DNA of 64,000 bases from Baekduia soli. Its GTDB lineage: Bacteria; Actinomycetota; Thermoleophilia; Solirubrobacterales; Solirubrobacteraceae. Each line of letters begins with the position of its first letter. Within the stretch, counting starts at the first letter, position 1. The position numbers and the translations under genes were made by a program. Where the stretch lies: positions 1,178,001-1,242,000 of the forward strand of contig NZ_CP042430.1 of the NCBI RefSeq assembly GCF_007970665.1, read 5' to 3'. Shown here one piece after another: positions 44,667 through 52,855 of the stretch. The notes under the pieces were generated by a model, which did no database searches, had not been told where the DNA came from, and saw only the letters and a list, made by a program, of their open reading frames with translations.

Positions 44667-45869
44667 TCATCGACCGAGCAGCTCGCGCTCGACCGGCGAA
44701 TAGCCCCGGGCCCGCGGCGCCAGCCGGGCGTCGCCGAGGCGCGGGGCCAGCGCGGCGGCCTCCGCCGCGATCGCCGCGCGGGCCTCGGCGCCCACGTCCT
44801 CCAGCAGCGTGAACGCGAGCTCGCCGGAACCCGGCGGCCGCGCCCAGCCGCCGACGATCCGCCCGTCGCACCAGACGGTGGGACCGACGTTGCCGTTGGC
44901 GTCGAAGACCCGCTCGGCGTGCTCGCCGAGGTAGAACCCGCGGCGCTTCCAGCCCATGGGCGTCGCGTCCAGCGCCGGGAGCAGGGCGACCCAGGGGTCG
45001 GCGTCGACGTCGTCGAGGTCGTCGGCGGCCACGACGCCTGGCGCGCCGTCCTCCAGCGTGCACGCCGTCACGGCGTCCTGGTCCAGCGCCCGCCGCGTAC
45101 GGGCCGCCGGCCAGCCGGTCCACCACTGCAGGTCCTCGGGGCTCGCCGGGCCGTAGGCGCACAGCCACCGCAGCGCCAGGGCGGCGTCGGCCCGGGCGGG
45201 CTCGAGCTCCTCCAGCGGCGCGCCGGCCCACGCCGGCAGGGCCGCCCAGCGGAACTGGGTCGAGGCCCAGCCGCCGCGCGGGCGGGTGCGGACGACCCGG
45301 CCCTCGGCGGCCAGCACGGTCAGCACGCGGCTGGCCACGCGCACGCGGGCCTCGTAGGCGCGGCCCGGGGCCAGGACGATCTCCGTGCCCAGCCGGGCGT
45401 CGGCGTCGGCGAGCTGGACCGCGGTCAGCTCGTCGCCGGAGGCCAGCGCCTCGAGCAGGGCCGCCTCGGCCTTGGCCAGCCAGGCGGCGCGGCGCCGGCC
45501 GCCGATCCCGGCCTCCTCCAGGAGCTTGAGCAGCTTGGCCCGCTCGCGTGCGGCGACCGTCAGCGAGCACGCGGCGTGCACGATCGGCGCGACCGCGCGG
45601 TCGACGACGAACATCGTCCGGCGCATCGCCAGCAGCCGCAGCAGCGTGCGCTCCTCGTACAGCGCGCGCTCGAGCTCGGCGGCGGTGGCGGTCCGGTCGG
45701 CCAGCCGGGCCCACGTGCCGACGACGACCGACGACGGGTCGGTGCTGTGGATCGCCACGACGCCCGCGGCGACGTCCTCGGCGTGCGGCGCCCGTGCGCC
45801 CGGCGCGAGGTGGTGGCGCACGCCGAGCCGGGCCCGGCGCTGCGCGACGTCGAAGCGCCGCGGCGTCAG
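44667..45869 (-). CDS. Winged-helix DNA-binding protein (AlkZ/YcaQ-like), probable CTG start
   Basis: About 400 residues of the HTH_42/AlkZ-like family. Visible: AQRRARLGVRHHLAPG at the N-terminus, AIHSTDPSSVVVGTWARL, LAMRRTMFVV, and the C-terminal LPALDATPMGWKRRGFYLG and FDANGNVGPTVW. AlkZ members are glycosylases that unhook interstrand crosslinks; the glutamine motif of AlkZ is not evident here, so activity is unproven. A GTG at 45821 would cut off the conserved first 16 residues; the CTG at 45869 overlaps the glyoxalase stop as CTGA and is preferred. Confidence 0.8.
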   Translation of the reverse strand: MTPRRFDVAQRRARLGVRHHLAPGARAPHAEDVAAGVVAIHSTDPSSVVVGTWARLADRTATAAELERALYEERTLLRLLAMRRTMFVVDRAVAPIVHAACSLTVAARERAKLLKLLEEAGIGGRRRAAWLAKAEAALLEALASGDELTAVQLADADARLGTEIVLAPGRAYEARVRVASRVLTVLAAEGRVVRTRPRGGWASTQFRWAALPAWAGAPLEELEPARADAALALRWLCAYGPASPEDLQWWTGWPAARTRRALDQDAVTACTLEDGAPGVVAADDLDDVDADPWVALLPALDATPMGWKRRGFYLGEHAERVFDANGNVGPTVWCDGRIVGGWARPPGSGELAFTLLEDVGAEARAAIAAEAAALAPRLGDARLAPRARGYSPVERELLGR

Positions 45870-46243
45870 GGCCGCTCGATGAGCTCGATGCGGTAGCCGT
45901 CGGGGTCGCGCACGAAGCAGATGAGCGACCCGCTGCCGCCGCCGACGCGGTAGGGCGGCTTCTCGGGGCTGATGCCGCGGCCGCCGAGCTCGTCCAGCGT
46001 GCCCTGCAGGTCGGGCACCGTCAGCGCGATGTGGTTGTAGCCCGTGCCGAGGTCGTAGGACTCGACGCCGGGGTTCCAGGTCAGCTCGAGGCGGTCGCCG
46101 TCGCCGGGGATCCCCATGAACACGTTGATGGCGCCGTCGGGCAGGTCCATGCGCCGGCGCTCCTCGAACCCGAGCGCCTCGTAGAAGGCCACGGAGCGGT
46201 CGATCTCGCCGATGCGATAGCAGGTGTGGATGAGCTCGGCCAT
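45866..46243 (-). CDS. Glyoxalase I-like protein (lactoylglutathione lyase family)
   Basis: 125 residues of the VOC fold. ELIHTCYRIGEIDRSVAFYE gives the first metal histidine; RLELTWNPG, YNHIALTVPDL and DPDGYRIELIER supply the other three ligands in the usual order. Actinobacteria use other thiols than glutathione, so the substrate may be a mycothiol or free 2-oxoaldehyde adduct. ATG 46243 with TACATT 9 bases upstream. Divergent from a glyoxalase II-like gene, 21 bp apart. Confidence 0.9.
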   Translation of the reverse strand: MAELIHTCYRIGEIDRSVAFYEALGFEERRRMDLPDGAINVFMGIPGDGDRLELTWNPGVESYDLGTGYNHIALTVPDLQGTLDELGGRGISPEKPPYRVGGGSGSLICFVRDPDGYRIELIERP

Positions 46244-46252
46244 GAGACTGTC

Positions 46253-46258
46253 AATGTA
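46253..46258 (-). promoter_or_regulatory. -10 box TACATT, leaderless-type, for the glyoxalase I-like gene
   Basis: Minus strand, 9 bases before the ATG at 46243. The divergent gene's nearest -10-like bases (CAATGT, 46252-46257) overlap it. Confidence 0.5.
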
Positions 46259-46264
46259 CCCGGC

Positions 46265-47008
46265 ATGATCCTCGAGCGATCGATGCACCCGCAGTTCCTG
46301 TCGAACACCTATCTGGTCGCCGCCCGAGAGGGCGGCGAGGCGTTCTTCGTCGACGCCGGCGGCCCCATGGAGCCGCTCTTCGAAGCCGTCGAGCGCCACC
46401 GCCTCACGCCCACGCACGTGCTGCTGACCCACCATCACCACGACCACGTCTGCGAGGTTCCCGCGATCCTCGAGCGCTGGCCCGACGTGCAGGTGCTCAT
46501 CCACCCCACCGAGCGCGACCTCGTCGACACCGCCACGGGCACGATGGAGGCGGGCACCACGGTCCGCGCGGGCGGGCTCGACGTGCAGACCCTGCACACC
46601 CCCGGGCACACCTCGGGCATGCTGAGCCTCCTCGTCGACGGCAACGTCTTCACGGGCGACACGCTGTTCAAGAACTCCGTCGGCGGGGTGCGCGCCCCCG
46701 ACAGCACCTCCTACGCCGACCTCAAGCACTCCGTCATGGACGTCCTGCTCGCGCTGCCGCCCGAGACGATCCTGCGCCCGGGCCACACCGACCCCTCCAC
46801 GGTGGCCGAGGAGCTCGAGCACAACGCGTTCGCGCGCGTCTGGCGCGGCGTGGACCCCGAGGGCGACGAGCCGTGCACGGCGCTGGGCGAGCGCGCGACG
46901 CTCGTGCTGCTCGGCGACGACTACGACGGCGGGCACAAGGCCTGGGTCCGCTGGCCCGACGGCCGCGACGACATCGTCCCCGGCAGCAAGGTGCAGCGCG
47001 GCGCCTGA
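46265..47008 (+). CDS. Metallo-beta-lactamase-fold hydrolase, glyoxalase II-like
   Basis: 247 residues. The binuclear-metal motif is THHHHDHV near residue 55, with later ligands in HTPGHTSGM, FTGDTLF and RPGHTDP. The order and spacing fit the glyoxalase II / hydroxyacylglutathione hydrolase group. The C-terminal 60 residues (ALGERATLVLLGDDYDGGHK) are an extension not typical of glyoxalase II. Divergent partner of the glyoxalase I-like gene, which suggests a 2-oxoaldehyde detoxification pair. Its stop overlaps the AarF start by one base (TGATG). Confidence 0.87.
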   Translation: MILERSMHPQFLSNTYLVAAREGGEAFFVDAGGPMEPLFEAVERHRLTPTHVLLTHHHHDHVCEVPAILERWPDVQVLIHPTERDLVDTATGTMEAGTTVRAGGLDVQTLHTPGHTSGMLSLLVDGNVFTGDTLFKNSVGGVRAPDSTSYADLKHSVMDVLLALPPETILRPGHTDPSTVAEELEHNAFARVWRGVDPEGDEPCTALGERATLVLLGDDYDGGHKAWVRWPDGRDDIVPGSKVQRGA

Positions 47009-48381
47009 TGGCCCGCGAGGACCGCATCCCGACCTCGCGCTGGGCGCGGGCGGCCAAGGTGGGTCGCCTGGCGGCCACGCAGGGGGCCAAGCAGGCCGGC
47101 ACGCGGGCCATGAACCTGACGCGCGACGAGCAGGCGTCCCAGGACGCGATGGCGCGCCGGCAGGCCGAGACGGCCAAGCAGATCGTCGCCGCGCTGGGGA
47201 CGATGAAGGGCGCGGCGATGAAGCTGGGCCAGGTCATGTCGTTCCTCGACGTCGGCCTGGTCCCCGAGGAGTTCCGCGAGGAGTTCCAGGCCGAGCTGGC
47301 CAAGCTGCGCGACGCCGCGCCCAAGGTCTCGTTCAAGGACATGAAGAAGGTCCTGGAGGGCGAGTACGGCGAGCCGCTGGACCGCGTCTTCGAGTCCTTC
47401 GACCCCGCGCCGATCGCCGCCGCGTCGATCGGGCAGGTCTACCGGGCGCGCTACGAGGGCCGCGACGTCGCGGTCAAGGTCCAGTACCCCGGCGTGGCGA
47501 CCGCCGTGCGCTCCGACCTCCAGAACCTCGGGCTCATCCTGCGGCTCATGAAGAGCGTGGCGCCGGGGCTGGACCCCAAGGAGCTGGGCGCCGAGATCCG
47601 CGGGCGCGTCGAGGAGGAGCTCGACTACGAGCTCGAGGCCCAGAACCAGCGCACCCTGGCGCGCATCTACCGCGACCATCCGTTCGTGGTCATCCCCGAC
47701 GTGTACACGTCGCTCTCGCACGAGCGGGTCATCGTCAGCGAGTACGTCTCCGGTCGCCGGTTCGAGGAGTTCAAGACGTGCCCCGCGCCCGAGCGCGACC
47801 GGATCGGGGAGATGATCTTCCGCTTCTACTTCGGGTCGATGTACCGCCACCACCAGTTCAGCGGCGACCCGCACCCGGGCAACTGCCTCCTGCTCGACGA
47901 CGGGCGGATGGCCTTCCTGGACTTCGGCCTGTTCAAGCGCATCTCCGCCGACGTCGCCGAATACGAGCTGCAGACCCAGCGGCTGGGCATCGAGGGCCGC
48001 GGCGAGGAGCTCATCGCCCACCTGCACGAGGGTGGCTGGCTCGGCCAGCCCGAGTACTACGACGCCGCGTCGATCCTCGAGCAGTTCCACGACCTGACGG
48101 GCTGGTACACGCTGGACGCCGAGATCGAGCTCTCGCCCGAGATCGCCACCGACGTCATGATCCAGATGAGCGACCCGCGGTCGCGCTGGTGGGGCAAGCT
48201 GCGCCACGAGACGCTGCCGCCCGAGCACCTCTTCGGCCGGCGCCTGGAGATGCTCACGCTGGCGGTCATCAGCCAGCTGCGGGCCTCGGGCAACTGGCAC
48301 CGCGTGGCGCGCGAGTGGATCTACGGCGACGAGCCGCAGACCGAGCTCGGTCGCCAGGAGGCGGAGTTCAACGCGCGCTGA
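47008..48381 (+). CDS. AarF/ABC1/UbiB-family atypical kinase
   Basis: 457 residues. The family hallmarks appear in order: the K-x-G-Q motif in AAMKLGQVMS, AAASIGQVYRA replacing the nucleotide-binding loop, the lysine of VAVKVQYPG, EELDYELEAQNQ, and the catalytic GDPHPGNCLL and LDFGLFKR. Members support quinone or other isoprenoid-lipid metabolism, and those studied act as ATPases. Probably cotranscribed with the upstream metallo-hydrolase and downstream TVP38 protein. Confidence 0.92.
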   Translation: MAREDRIPTSRWARAAKVGRLAATQGAKQAGTRAMNLTRDEQASQDAMARRQAETAKQIVAALGTMKGAAMKLGQVMSFLDVGLVPEEFREEFQAELAKLRDAAPKVSFKDMKKVLEGEYGEPLDRVFESFDPAPIAAASIGQVYRARYEGRDVAVKVQYPGVATAVRSDLQNLGLILRLMKSVAPGLDPKELGAEIRGRVEEELDYELEAQNQRTLARIYRDHPFVVIPDVYTSLSHERVIVSEYVSGRRFEEFKTCPAPERDRIGEMIFRFYFGSMYRHHQFSGDPHPGNCLLLDDGRMAFLDFGLFKRISADVAEYELQTQRLGIEGRGEELIAHLHEGGWLGQPEYYDAASILEQFHDLTGWYTLDAEIELSPEIATDVMIQMSDPRSRWWGKLRHETLPPEHLFGRRLEMLTLAVISQLRASGNWHRVAREWIYGDEPQTELGRQEAEFNAR

Positions 48382-48388
48382 CCCCGCC

Positions 48389-49048
48389 GTGGCCGCGCTG
48401 CGGCGACGCGCACTGGTGCGGCTGGCCGTCCTCGCCGCGCTCGTGGCGGCGGCCTTCCTGATCGTCGCGAGCTCCGGGTCGCTGTCGGCCCGCCGGGTGC
48501 AGGGCTGGGTCGACGGCTACGGGATCGCCGGGCCGCTCGTGTTCGTCGCGGTCTCCTCGGCGCTGACGGTCTGCCTGTTCCCGGGGCCGCTGCTGGCGGG
48601 CGCCAGCGGGCTGCTGTTCGGGACCGCGCTGGGCACGCCGGTGTCCATCGCGTCGGCCACGCTCGGCGCGACGCTCGCCTTCGGCCTGGCGCGCGGCCTC
48701 GCGCACGACGCGGTGACCCAATTGCAGGGACGTCGTGTGGCCGCCCTGCGTGCCTTCGTCGGGCGCCGCGGCTTCCTGTCGGTCCTCTACGCGCGGATCG
48801 CGCCGGGCGTCCCCTACAACCTGGTCAACTACGCGGCCGGCCTCTCGCCCGTGGCGTTGCGCGCGTTCGTGGCCGCGACGGCGCTGGGGTGCGCGCCCCG
48901 GGCGTTCGCCTACACCGCGCTGGGCGGCAGCCTCGACGACCTCGGCTCGCCTGAGGCGCTGATCGCCGTCGGCGTCCTGGCGGCGATGGCCGTGGGCGGC
49001 CTGCTGCTCGCGCGCCGCGACCTGCGCCGCGGGCGGGCGGCCGCCTAG
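48389..49048 (+). CDS. TVP38/TMEM64 (DedA-like) membrane protein
   Basis: 219 residues with about five hydrophobic segments. The SNARE-associated/VTT domain is recognisable by FPGPLLAGASGLLFG, GATLAFGLARGLA, and YARIAPGVPYNLVNYAAG with its conserved arginine and proline. Members are suspected lipid scramblases or transporters. GTG start 8 bases after the AarF stop. Its TAG stop shares CTAG (49045-49048) with the stop of convergent pyruvate kinase. Confidence 0.88.
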   Translation: MAALRRRALVRLAVLAALVAAAFLIVASSGSLSARRVQGWVDGYGIAGPLVFVAVSSALTVCLFPGPLLAGASGLLFGTALGTPVSIASATLGATLAFGLARGLAHDAVTQLQGRRVAALRAFVGRRGFLSVLYARIAPGVPYNLVNYAAGLSPVALRAFVAATALGCAPRAFAYTALGGSLDDLGSPEALIAVGVLAAMAVGGLLLARRDLRRGRAAA

Positions 49049-50484
49049 GAGCGCCGCCGGGCGGCCGGGTCGCGCAGCTCCTGGACCTGGAACAGGCTCG
49101 TGGTGCCCGGACGGCCGCTGGGCAGCCCCGCGGTGATCCCCACGCGCATGCCCGGCGCGCACCAGCCGAGCTCGACGACGCGCGCCGCCGCGTCGGCGAT
49201 GAGCTCCTCGGTGACCTCGTGGCGGCGCATCGACGCGGCGCGCACGCCCCACATGAGCATGCAGCGCCGCACGGTCTCCTTGCCCGGCGACAGGGCGTAG
49301 ATCGGCACGTTGGGCCGGTGGGCGGAGATGAGGCGCGCCGAGCGGCCCGACAGCGTCGGGACGACCAGCGCGTCGAGCTGCAGCTCGCTGGCCGCCTGGC
49401 AGGCGGCGTGGGCGACGGTGTACGACGGGTCGCGGCGGTCGCGGACGACGCGCGTCTCGCGCCAGCGGTCGTACGGGGCGTGACGCTCGGTGTGGACCGC
49501 GATCGCGGCCATCATCTCGATCGCCCCGACGGGGTGGGCGCCGACCGCGCTCTCCTGGGACAGCATGATGGCGTCGGTGCCGTCGAGGATCGCGTTGGCG
49601 ACGTCGGCGACCTCGGCGCGCGTGGGGCGCGAGGAGGTGACCATCGAGTCGAGCATCTGGGTCGCGGTGATGACGGGGCGCGCGTGGGCGCCGGCCAGCG
49701 CGATGAGCTTCTTCTGGACGATCGGCACCTCCTCGATCGGCAGCTCGATGCCCAGGTCGCCGCGGGCGACCATGATGCAGTCCGCGACCCGCACGATCTC
49801 CTCGGCCAGGTCGACGGCCTGCGGCTTCTCGATCTTGGCGATGAGCGGCACGCGGGTGTGCTCGCGCACGGTCAGCACGTCCTCGGGGCGCCGGACGAAG
49901 CTCAGCGCCACGAGGTCGACCCCGATGCGGTTGCCGGCCTCGAGGTGGGCGAAGTCCTCCTCGGGGACCGAGGGCAGCTCGTCGGCGGGGCCGGGGATGT
50001 TCAGGCCCTGGCGCGAGGCGACGGTGCCGCCGACCTCGACCTCGGCCTCGACCTCGAGCTCGCCGATGCGCACCGCCGTGGCGCGCAGGCGCACGGAGCC
50101 GTCGGCGAGGTAGAGCGCCTCGCCGACGTCGATGGCGCGGGGCAGGCCCTCCCAGGTGATCGACATGCGCCGCGCGTCGCCGGCGCCGTCGTCGCGGCCG
50201 CACTCGAAGACGACCTTGTCGCCGACCTTGAGCTCGACGGTGCCCTCGACGAGCGCGCCGATGCGCAGCTTGGGCCCGGGCAGGTCCTGCAGCAGCGCCA
50301 CCGGGCGCCCGGCGCGGTTGGCCGCGTCGCGCACGAGCTGGGCCGTCTCGGCGTGCTGCTCGTGCGACCCGTGGCTGAAGTTCAGCCGCGCGACGTCCAT
50401 GCCGGCCTCGATCATCCGCACGAGCGTCTCGGGGTTGCCCGAGGCGGGGCCGATGGTGGCGACGATCTTCGTGCGACGGGTCAC
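49045..50484 (-). CDS. pyk: Pyruvate kinase
   Basis: 479 residues. Converts phosphoenolpyruvate and ADP to pyruvate and ATP. Motifs: TKIVATIGPASGNPETL at the N-terminus, MDVARLNFSHGSHE, the lysine of LIAKIEKPQAV, MVARGDLGIELP, and the ATQMLDSM/SRPTRAEV active-site signature near residue 310. The C-terminal allosteric domain is present. GTG start with TACCCT 7 bases upstream. Convergent with the TVP38 gene. Confidence 0.97.
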   Translation of the reverse strand: MTRRTKIVATIGPASGNPETLVRMIEAGMDVARLNFSHGSHEQHAETAQLVRDAANRAGRPVALLQDLPGPKLRIGALVEGTVELKVGDKVVFECGRDDGAGDARRMSITWEGLPRAIDVGEALYLADGSVRLRATAVRIGELEVEAEVEVGGTVASRQGLNIPGPADELPSVPEEDFAHLEAGNRIGVDLVALSFVRRPEDVLTVREHTRVPLIAKIEKPQAVDLAEEIVRVADCIMVARGDLGIELPIEEVPIVQKKLIALAGAHARPVITATQMLDSMVTSSRPTRAEVADVANAILDGTDAIMLSQESAVGAHPVGAIEMMAAIAVHTERHAPYDRWRETRVVRDRRDPSYTVAHAACQAASELQLDALVVPTLSGRSARLISAHRPNVPIYALSPGKETVRRCMLMWGVRAASMRRHEVTEELIADAAARVVELGWCAPGMRVGITAGLPSGRPGTTSLFQVQELRDPAARRRS

Positions 50485-50491
50485 GCCCGCG

Positions 50492-50497
50492 AGGGTA
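50492..50497 (-). promoter_or_regulatory. -10 box TACCCT, leaderless-type, for pyk
   Basis: Minus strand, 7 bases before the GTG at 50484. Confidence 0.6.
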
Positions 50498-50532
50498 CTG
50501 GGCGCGCCTCACCACCCCGCGGGGGCCGGCGC

Positions 50533-51636
50533 CTACAGGACGAAGCGCCCGTCCTCCTGGACGACCTGGCCGTCGGCGCTCAGCCGGCCGCCCTCGCGCA
50601 GGTCGCAGATGAGGTCCCAGTGCAGGGCGCTCGCGTTGCGCCCGCCGGTCTCGGGGTAGCTGCGCCCGAGGGCGACGTGCACCGTCCCGCCGATCTTCTC
50701 GTCGAACAGGATCGCGCCGATCGCGCGGTCGATGCCGTAGTTGGTGCCGATGCCGACCTCGCCGAGGCGCCGGGCGCCGTCGTCGGTCCCCAGCGCGCGG
50801 CGCAGGTACTCCTCGCCGCGCTCGGCGGTCGCGGTCATGACCTCGCCGTCGCGGAACTCGAGCGCGACGCCGGCCACGTCGACCCCGGCCGGCGAGGAGG
50901 GGACGGTGAACCGGATGCGCCCGGTGGCCGAGGCCTCGTGGGGCCCGGTGAAGACCTCGCCGGAGGGCATGTTTCGCCGTCCGTCGCTGTTGACCCACGT
51001 GCGTCCCGAGACGTCCAGGCGCAGGTCGGTGCCGTCGGCCTCGATACGCAGCTCCCGGGCCCGGGACACCCGCGCGATGAGCGCGTCGTGGAACTGCGAG
51101 AGCTCGCCCCAGCCCGCGACGGGGTCGCGGCGGTCCAGGAAGAGCGCGCGGTTGACGAACGCCGCGAACTCGCCGAGCTCCATCCCGGCCAGCGCCGCGC
51201 CGGCCGGGGTCGGCCACAGCGACGAGCACCAGCGCTTCTTGAGCATCTGCTCGCGCACGTCGCGGCGCCCGCGCGAGGCGCGGGCGATGAGCTCGGGGTC
51301 GACGCCGGCCAGCGCGCGTGCGTCGTCGGGGGCCTGGATGCCGACGGTCGCGTCGATCTTGCGGGCCTCGTACAGGGCCAGCGGCGGGTAGCCGTCCAGG
51401 TGGCGATCCCGCGCGTGGCGGTAGAACCCGGCGGCCTCGCCGGGCAGCTCGACGCGCAGGAAGCACCAGGCGTCGCGCTCGAGGATCGCGCGCTGCAGCT
51501 CGACGAGCAGCGGCGCCGCCTGGGCGGTGGAGCGCACGAGCACCTGCTGCCCCGGGGCGACCTCCAGGCAGTAGCCCGCCAACAGGTCGGCGAAGGCCGC
51601 GGGGTCCAGGTGCGCGGTCACGTCGTCCATCGTCAC
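50533..51636 (-). CDS. M29-family aminopeptidase (thermophilic type)
   Basis: 367 residues. The M29 fold is indicated by YCLEVAPGQQVLVR near the start, metal-binding glutamates in TATAERGEEYLRR and LGEVGIGTNYGID, and the HVALGRSYPE / ALHWDLICDLR end that carries two histidines, a tyrosine and an aspartate. These are cobalt- or zinc-dependent cytosolic aminopeptidases. GTG 51636 overlaps the upstream stop as GTGA; an ATG two codons inside (51630) is an alternative start. Confidence 0.92.
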   Translation of the reverse strand: MTMDDVTAHLDPAAFADLLAGYCLEVAPGQQVLVRSTAQAAPLLVELQRAILERDAWCFLRVELPGEAAGFYRHARDRHLDGYPPLALYEARKIDATVGIQAPDDARALAGVDPELIARASRGRRDVREQMLKKRWCSSLWPTPAGAALAGMELGEFAAFVNRALFLDRRDPVAGWGELSQFHDALIARVSRARELRIEADGTDLRLDVSGRTWVNSDGRRNMPSGEVFTGPHEASATGRIRFTVPSSPAGVDVAGVALEFRDGEVMTATAERGEEYLRRALGTDDGARRLGEVGIGTNYGIDRAIGAILFDEKIGGTVHVALGRSYPETGGRNASALHWDLICDLREGGRLSADGQVVQEDGRFVL

Positions 51637-52004
51637 GGCACCCTCACGTCGGGGAACCACTCCGCGCAGTGGGCGCGGAGCACCTGGGTGACCCAGTCGC
51701 GCTCGTCGCGCGTCGCGGCGCGGTAGCGCGCCAGCAGGAGCTTGGCGCCCTCCGTCGGCACGTCGTGCACGGTCCAGCGCAGGACGAGGCGCTCGAAGAG
51801 GAACTCCAGCGCCCGGGCGCGGACGTCCTCGACGCCCGCGGCGGCACGCGCCTGCGCCGGGTCGGCGGCCCGGGCGTACTCGGCGCGCGACTTCGGCGAC
51901 AGCGCCCCGCGCAGCGTGAGGACGTGCCCGTCGGGCGACGGGTAGTCCGTCGTGGGCGCCTCGAGCTTGTCGGTGCGTCCACGCTGGCGGCTGCGGCGGC
52001 CCAT
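51633..52004 (-). CDS. Small hypothetical protein, partner of the M29 gene
   Basis: 123 residues. A basic N-terminus (MGRRSRQRGRTDKLEAP) followed by HVLTLRGALSPKSRAEY and helices ending in a hydrophobic-aromatic AHCAEWFPDVRVP. No recognised domain. ATG 52004 with TAGGAT only 6 bases upstream suggests a leaderless mRNA. It overlaps the M29 aminopeptidase by four bases, so the two proteins are made together. Confidence 0.7.
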   Translation of the reverse strand: MGRRSRQRGRTDKLEAPTTDYPSPDGHVLTLRGALSPKSRAEYARAADPAQARAAAGVEDVRARALEFLFERLVLRWTVHDVPTEGAKLLLARYRAATRDERDWVTQVLRAHCAEWFPDVRVP

Positions 52005-52010
52005 CCCCGG

Positions 52011-52016
52011 ATCCTA
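52011..52016 (-). promoter_or_regulatory. -10 box TAGGAT, leaderless-type, for the 123-residue gene
   Basis: Minus strand, 6 bases before the ATG at 52004. Confidence 0.5.
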
Positions 52017-52018
52017 GG

Positions 52019-52798
52019 TCAGCCCGCGCGGCTGGCCCGCTCCAGCGTCCCCGCCACGTCGCCCGTGACGGGGTCGGCGTGCCCGGCCCAGGCGGCCGCG
52101 GGCGCCAGCGCCGCGAGCTTGCGCATCGAGGCGCGGGCCTGGTCGGTGTCGCGGTTGAACGCGACGTGGGGCACACGGGCCGGGCCCTTCCGGGCGGTCT
52201 GGGGGTCCAGCGTGTAGAAGCAGTCGCTGACCAGCGCGAGGCGGTCGGACTCGCGCCACAGGGCGATGAGCCCCGGCGCGTGGCCGGGCAGGTGCACGAC
52301 CCGGAAGCCCGCCACGTCGTCGCCCTCCTCCACGGTGCCGGCGATCTCCACCGGTCCGCCGTCCCACTTGGCCAGCAGCCTGGCCATGAGCAGCCGGCCC
52401 GCGAGGTCCAGCGTCGAGAGGTCGAAGGCGGCCGTGCCGCCGTCGCCCTCGGCGTCGGCGCGCTCGTCGGGGTGGCACAGCACGGGCGCGCCGAGCCCGG
52501 GCGCGGCGCCGCGGTGGTCGGCGTGGGCGTGGCCCAGCACGACGCGGGTGATCCCGCCCAGCGGGGCGGCCGCGGCCCTGATGCCGCCGGCCATCTCCTC
52601 GATGCCCGCGTCGAAGACGAGGACGCCGTCGCCGTCGCGCACGAGGTAGACGTTCATGATGCGCAGCGGGAAGCCCCCGCGCACCACCCACACCCCCTCG
52701 GCGATCGGCTCGGCGGGGCCGGCCGAGAACCGGGCCGCGGGCTTCTCGCGCATCCCCGCCGGCTGGGTGCCGGCCTCCTGCTCGCCTTCGTCGGTCAT
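52019..52798 (-). CDS. Metallo-beta-lactamase-fold hydrolase
   Basis: 259 residues. Metal ligands HAHADHRG near residue 90, HLPGHAPGL near 170, and an aspartate in LVSDCF, with a closing histidine in WAGHADPV. Low similarity to named subfamilies is visible; it is a general MBL-fold hydrolase. GGAGGG lies 9 bases before the ATG, so unlike its neighbours it probably has a short leader, with TAGACT (52838-52843, minus) as a likely -10 box. Divergent from another MBL-fold gene. Confidence 0.85.
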   Translation of the reverse strand: MTDEGEQEAGTQPAGMREKPAARFSAGPAEPIAEGVWVVRGGFPLRIMNVYLVRDGDGVLVFDAGIEEMAGGIRAAAAPLGGITRVVLGHAHADHRGAAPGLGAPVLCHPDERADAEGDGGTAAFDLSTLDLAGRLLMARLLAKWDGGPVEIAGTVEEGDDVAGFRVVHLPGHAPGLIALWRESDRLALVSDCFYTLDPQTARKGPARVPHVAFNRDTDQARASMRKLAALAPAAAWAGHADPVTGDVAGTLERASRAG

Positions 52799-52837
52799 AC
52801 CTGGTTTCCCTCCGTCGCCGTGGTCCGCGCCGCCGGC

Positions 52838-52847
52838 AGTCTAGATT
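52838..52847. promoter_or_regulatory. Overlapping divergent -10 boxes of the two MBL genes
   Basis: The plus strand has TAGATT (52842-52847), 8 bases before the ATG at 52856. The minus strand has TAGACT (52843-52838), facing the other way. They share two bases, so only one polymerase can occupy the site at a time. Confidence 0.55.
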
Positions 52848-52855
52848 CCCCTCAG

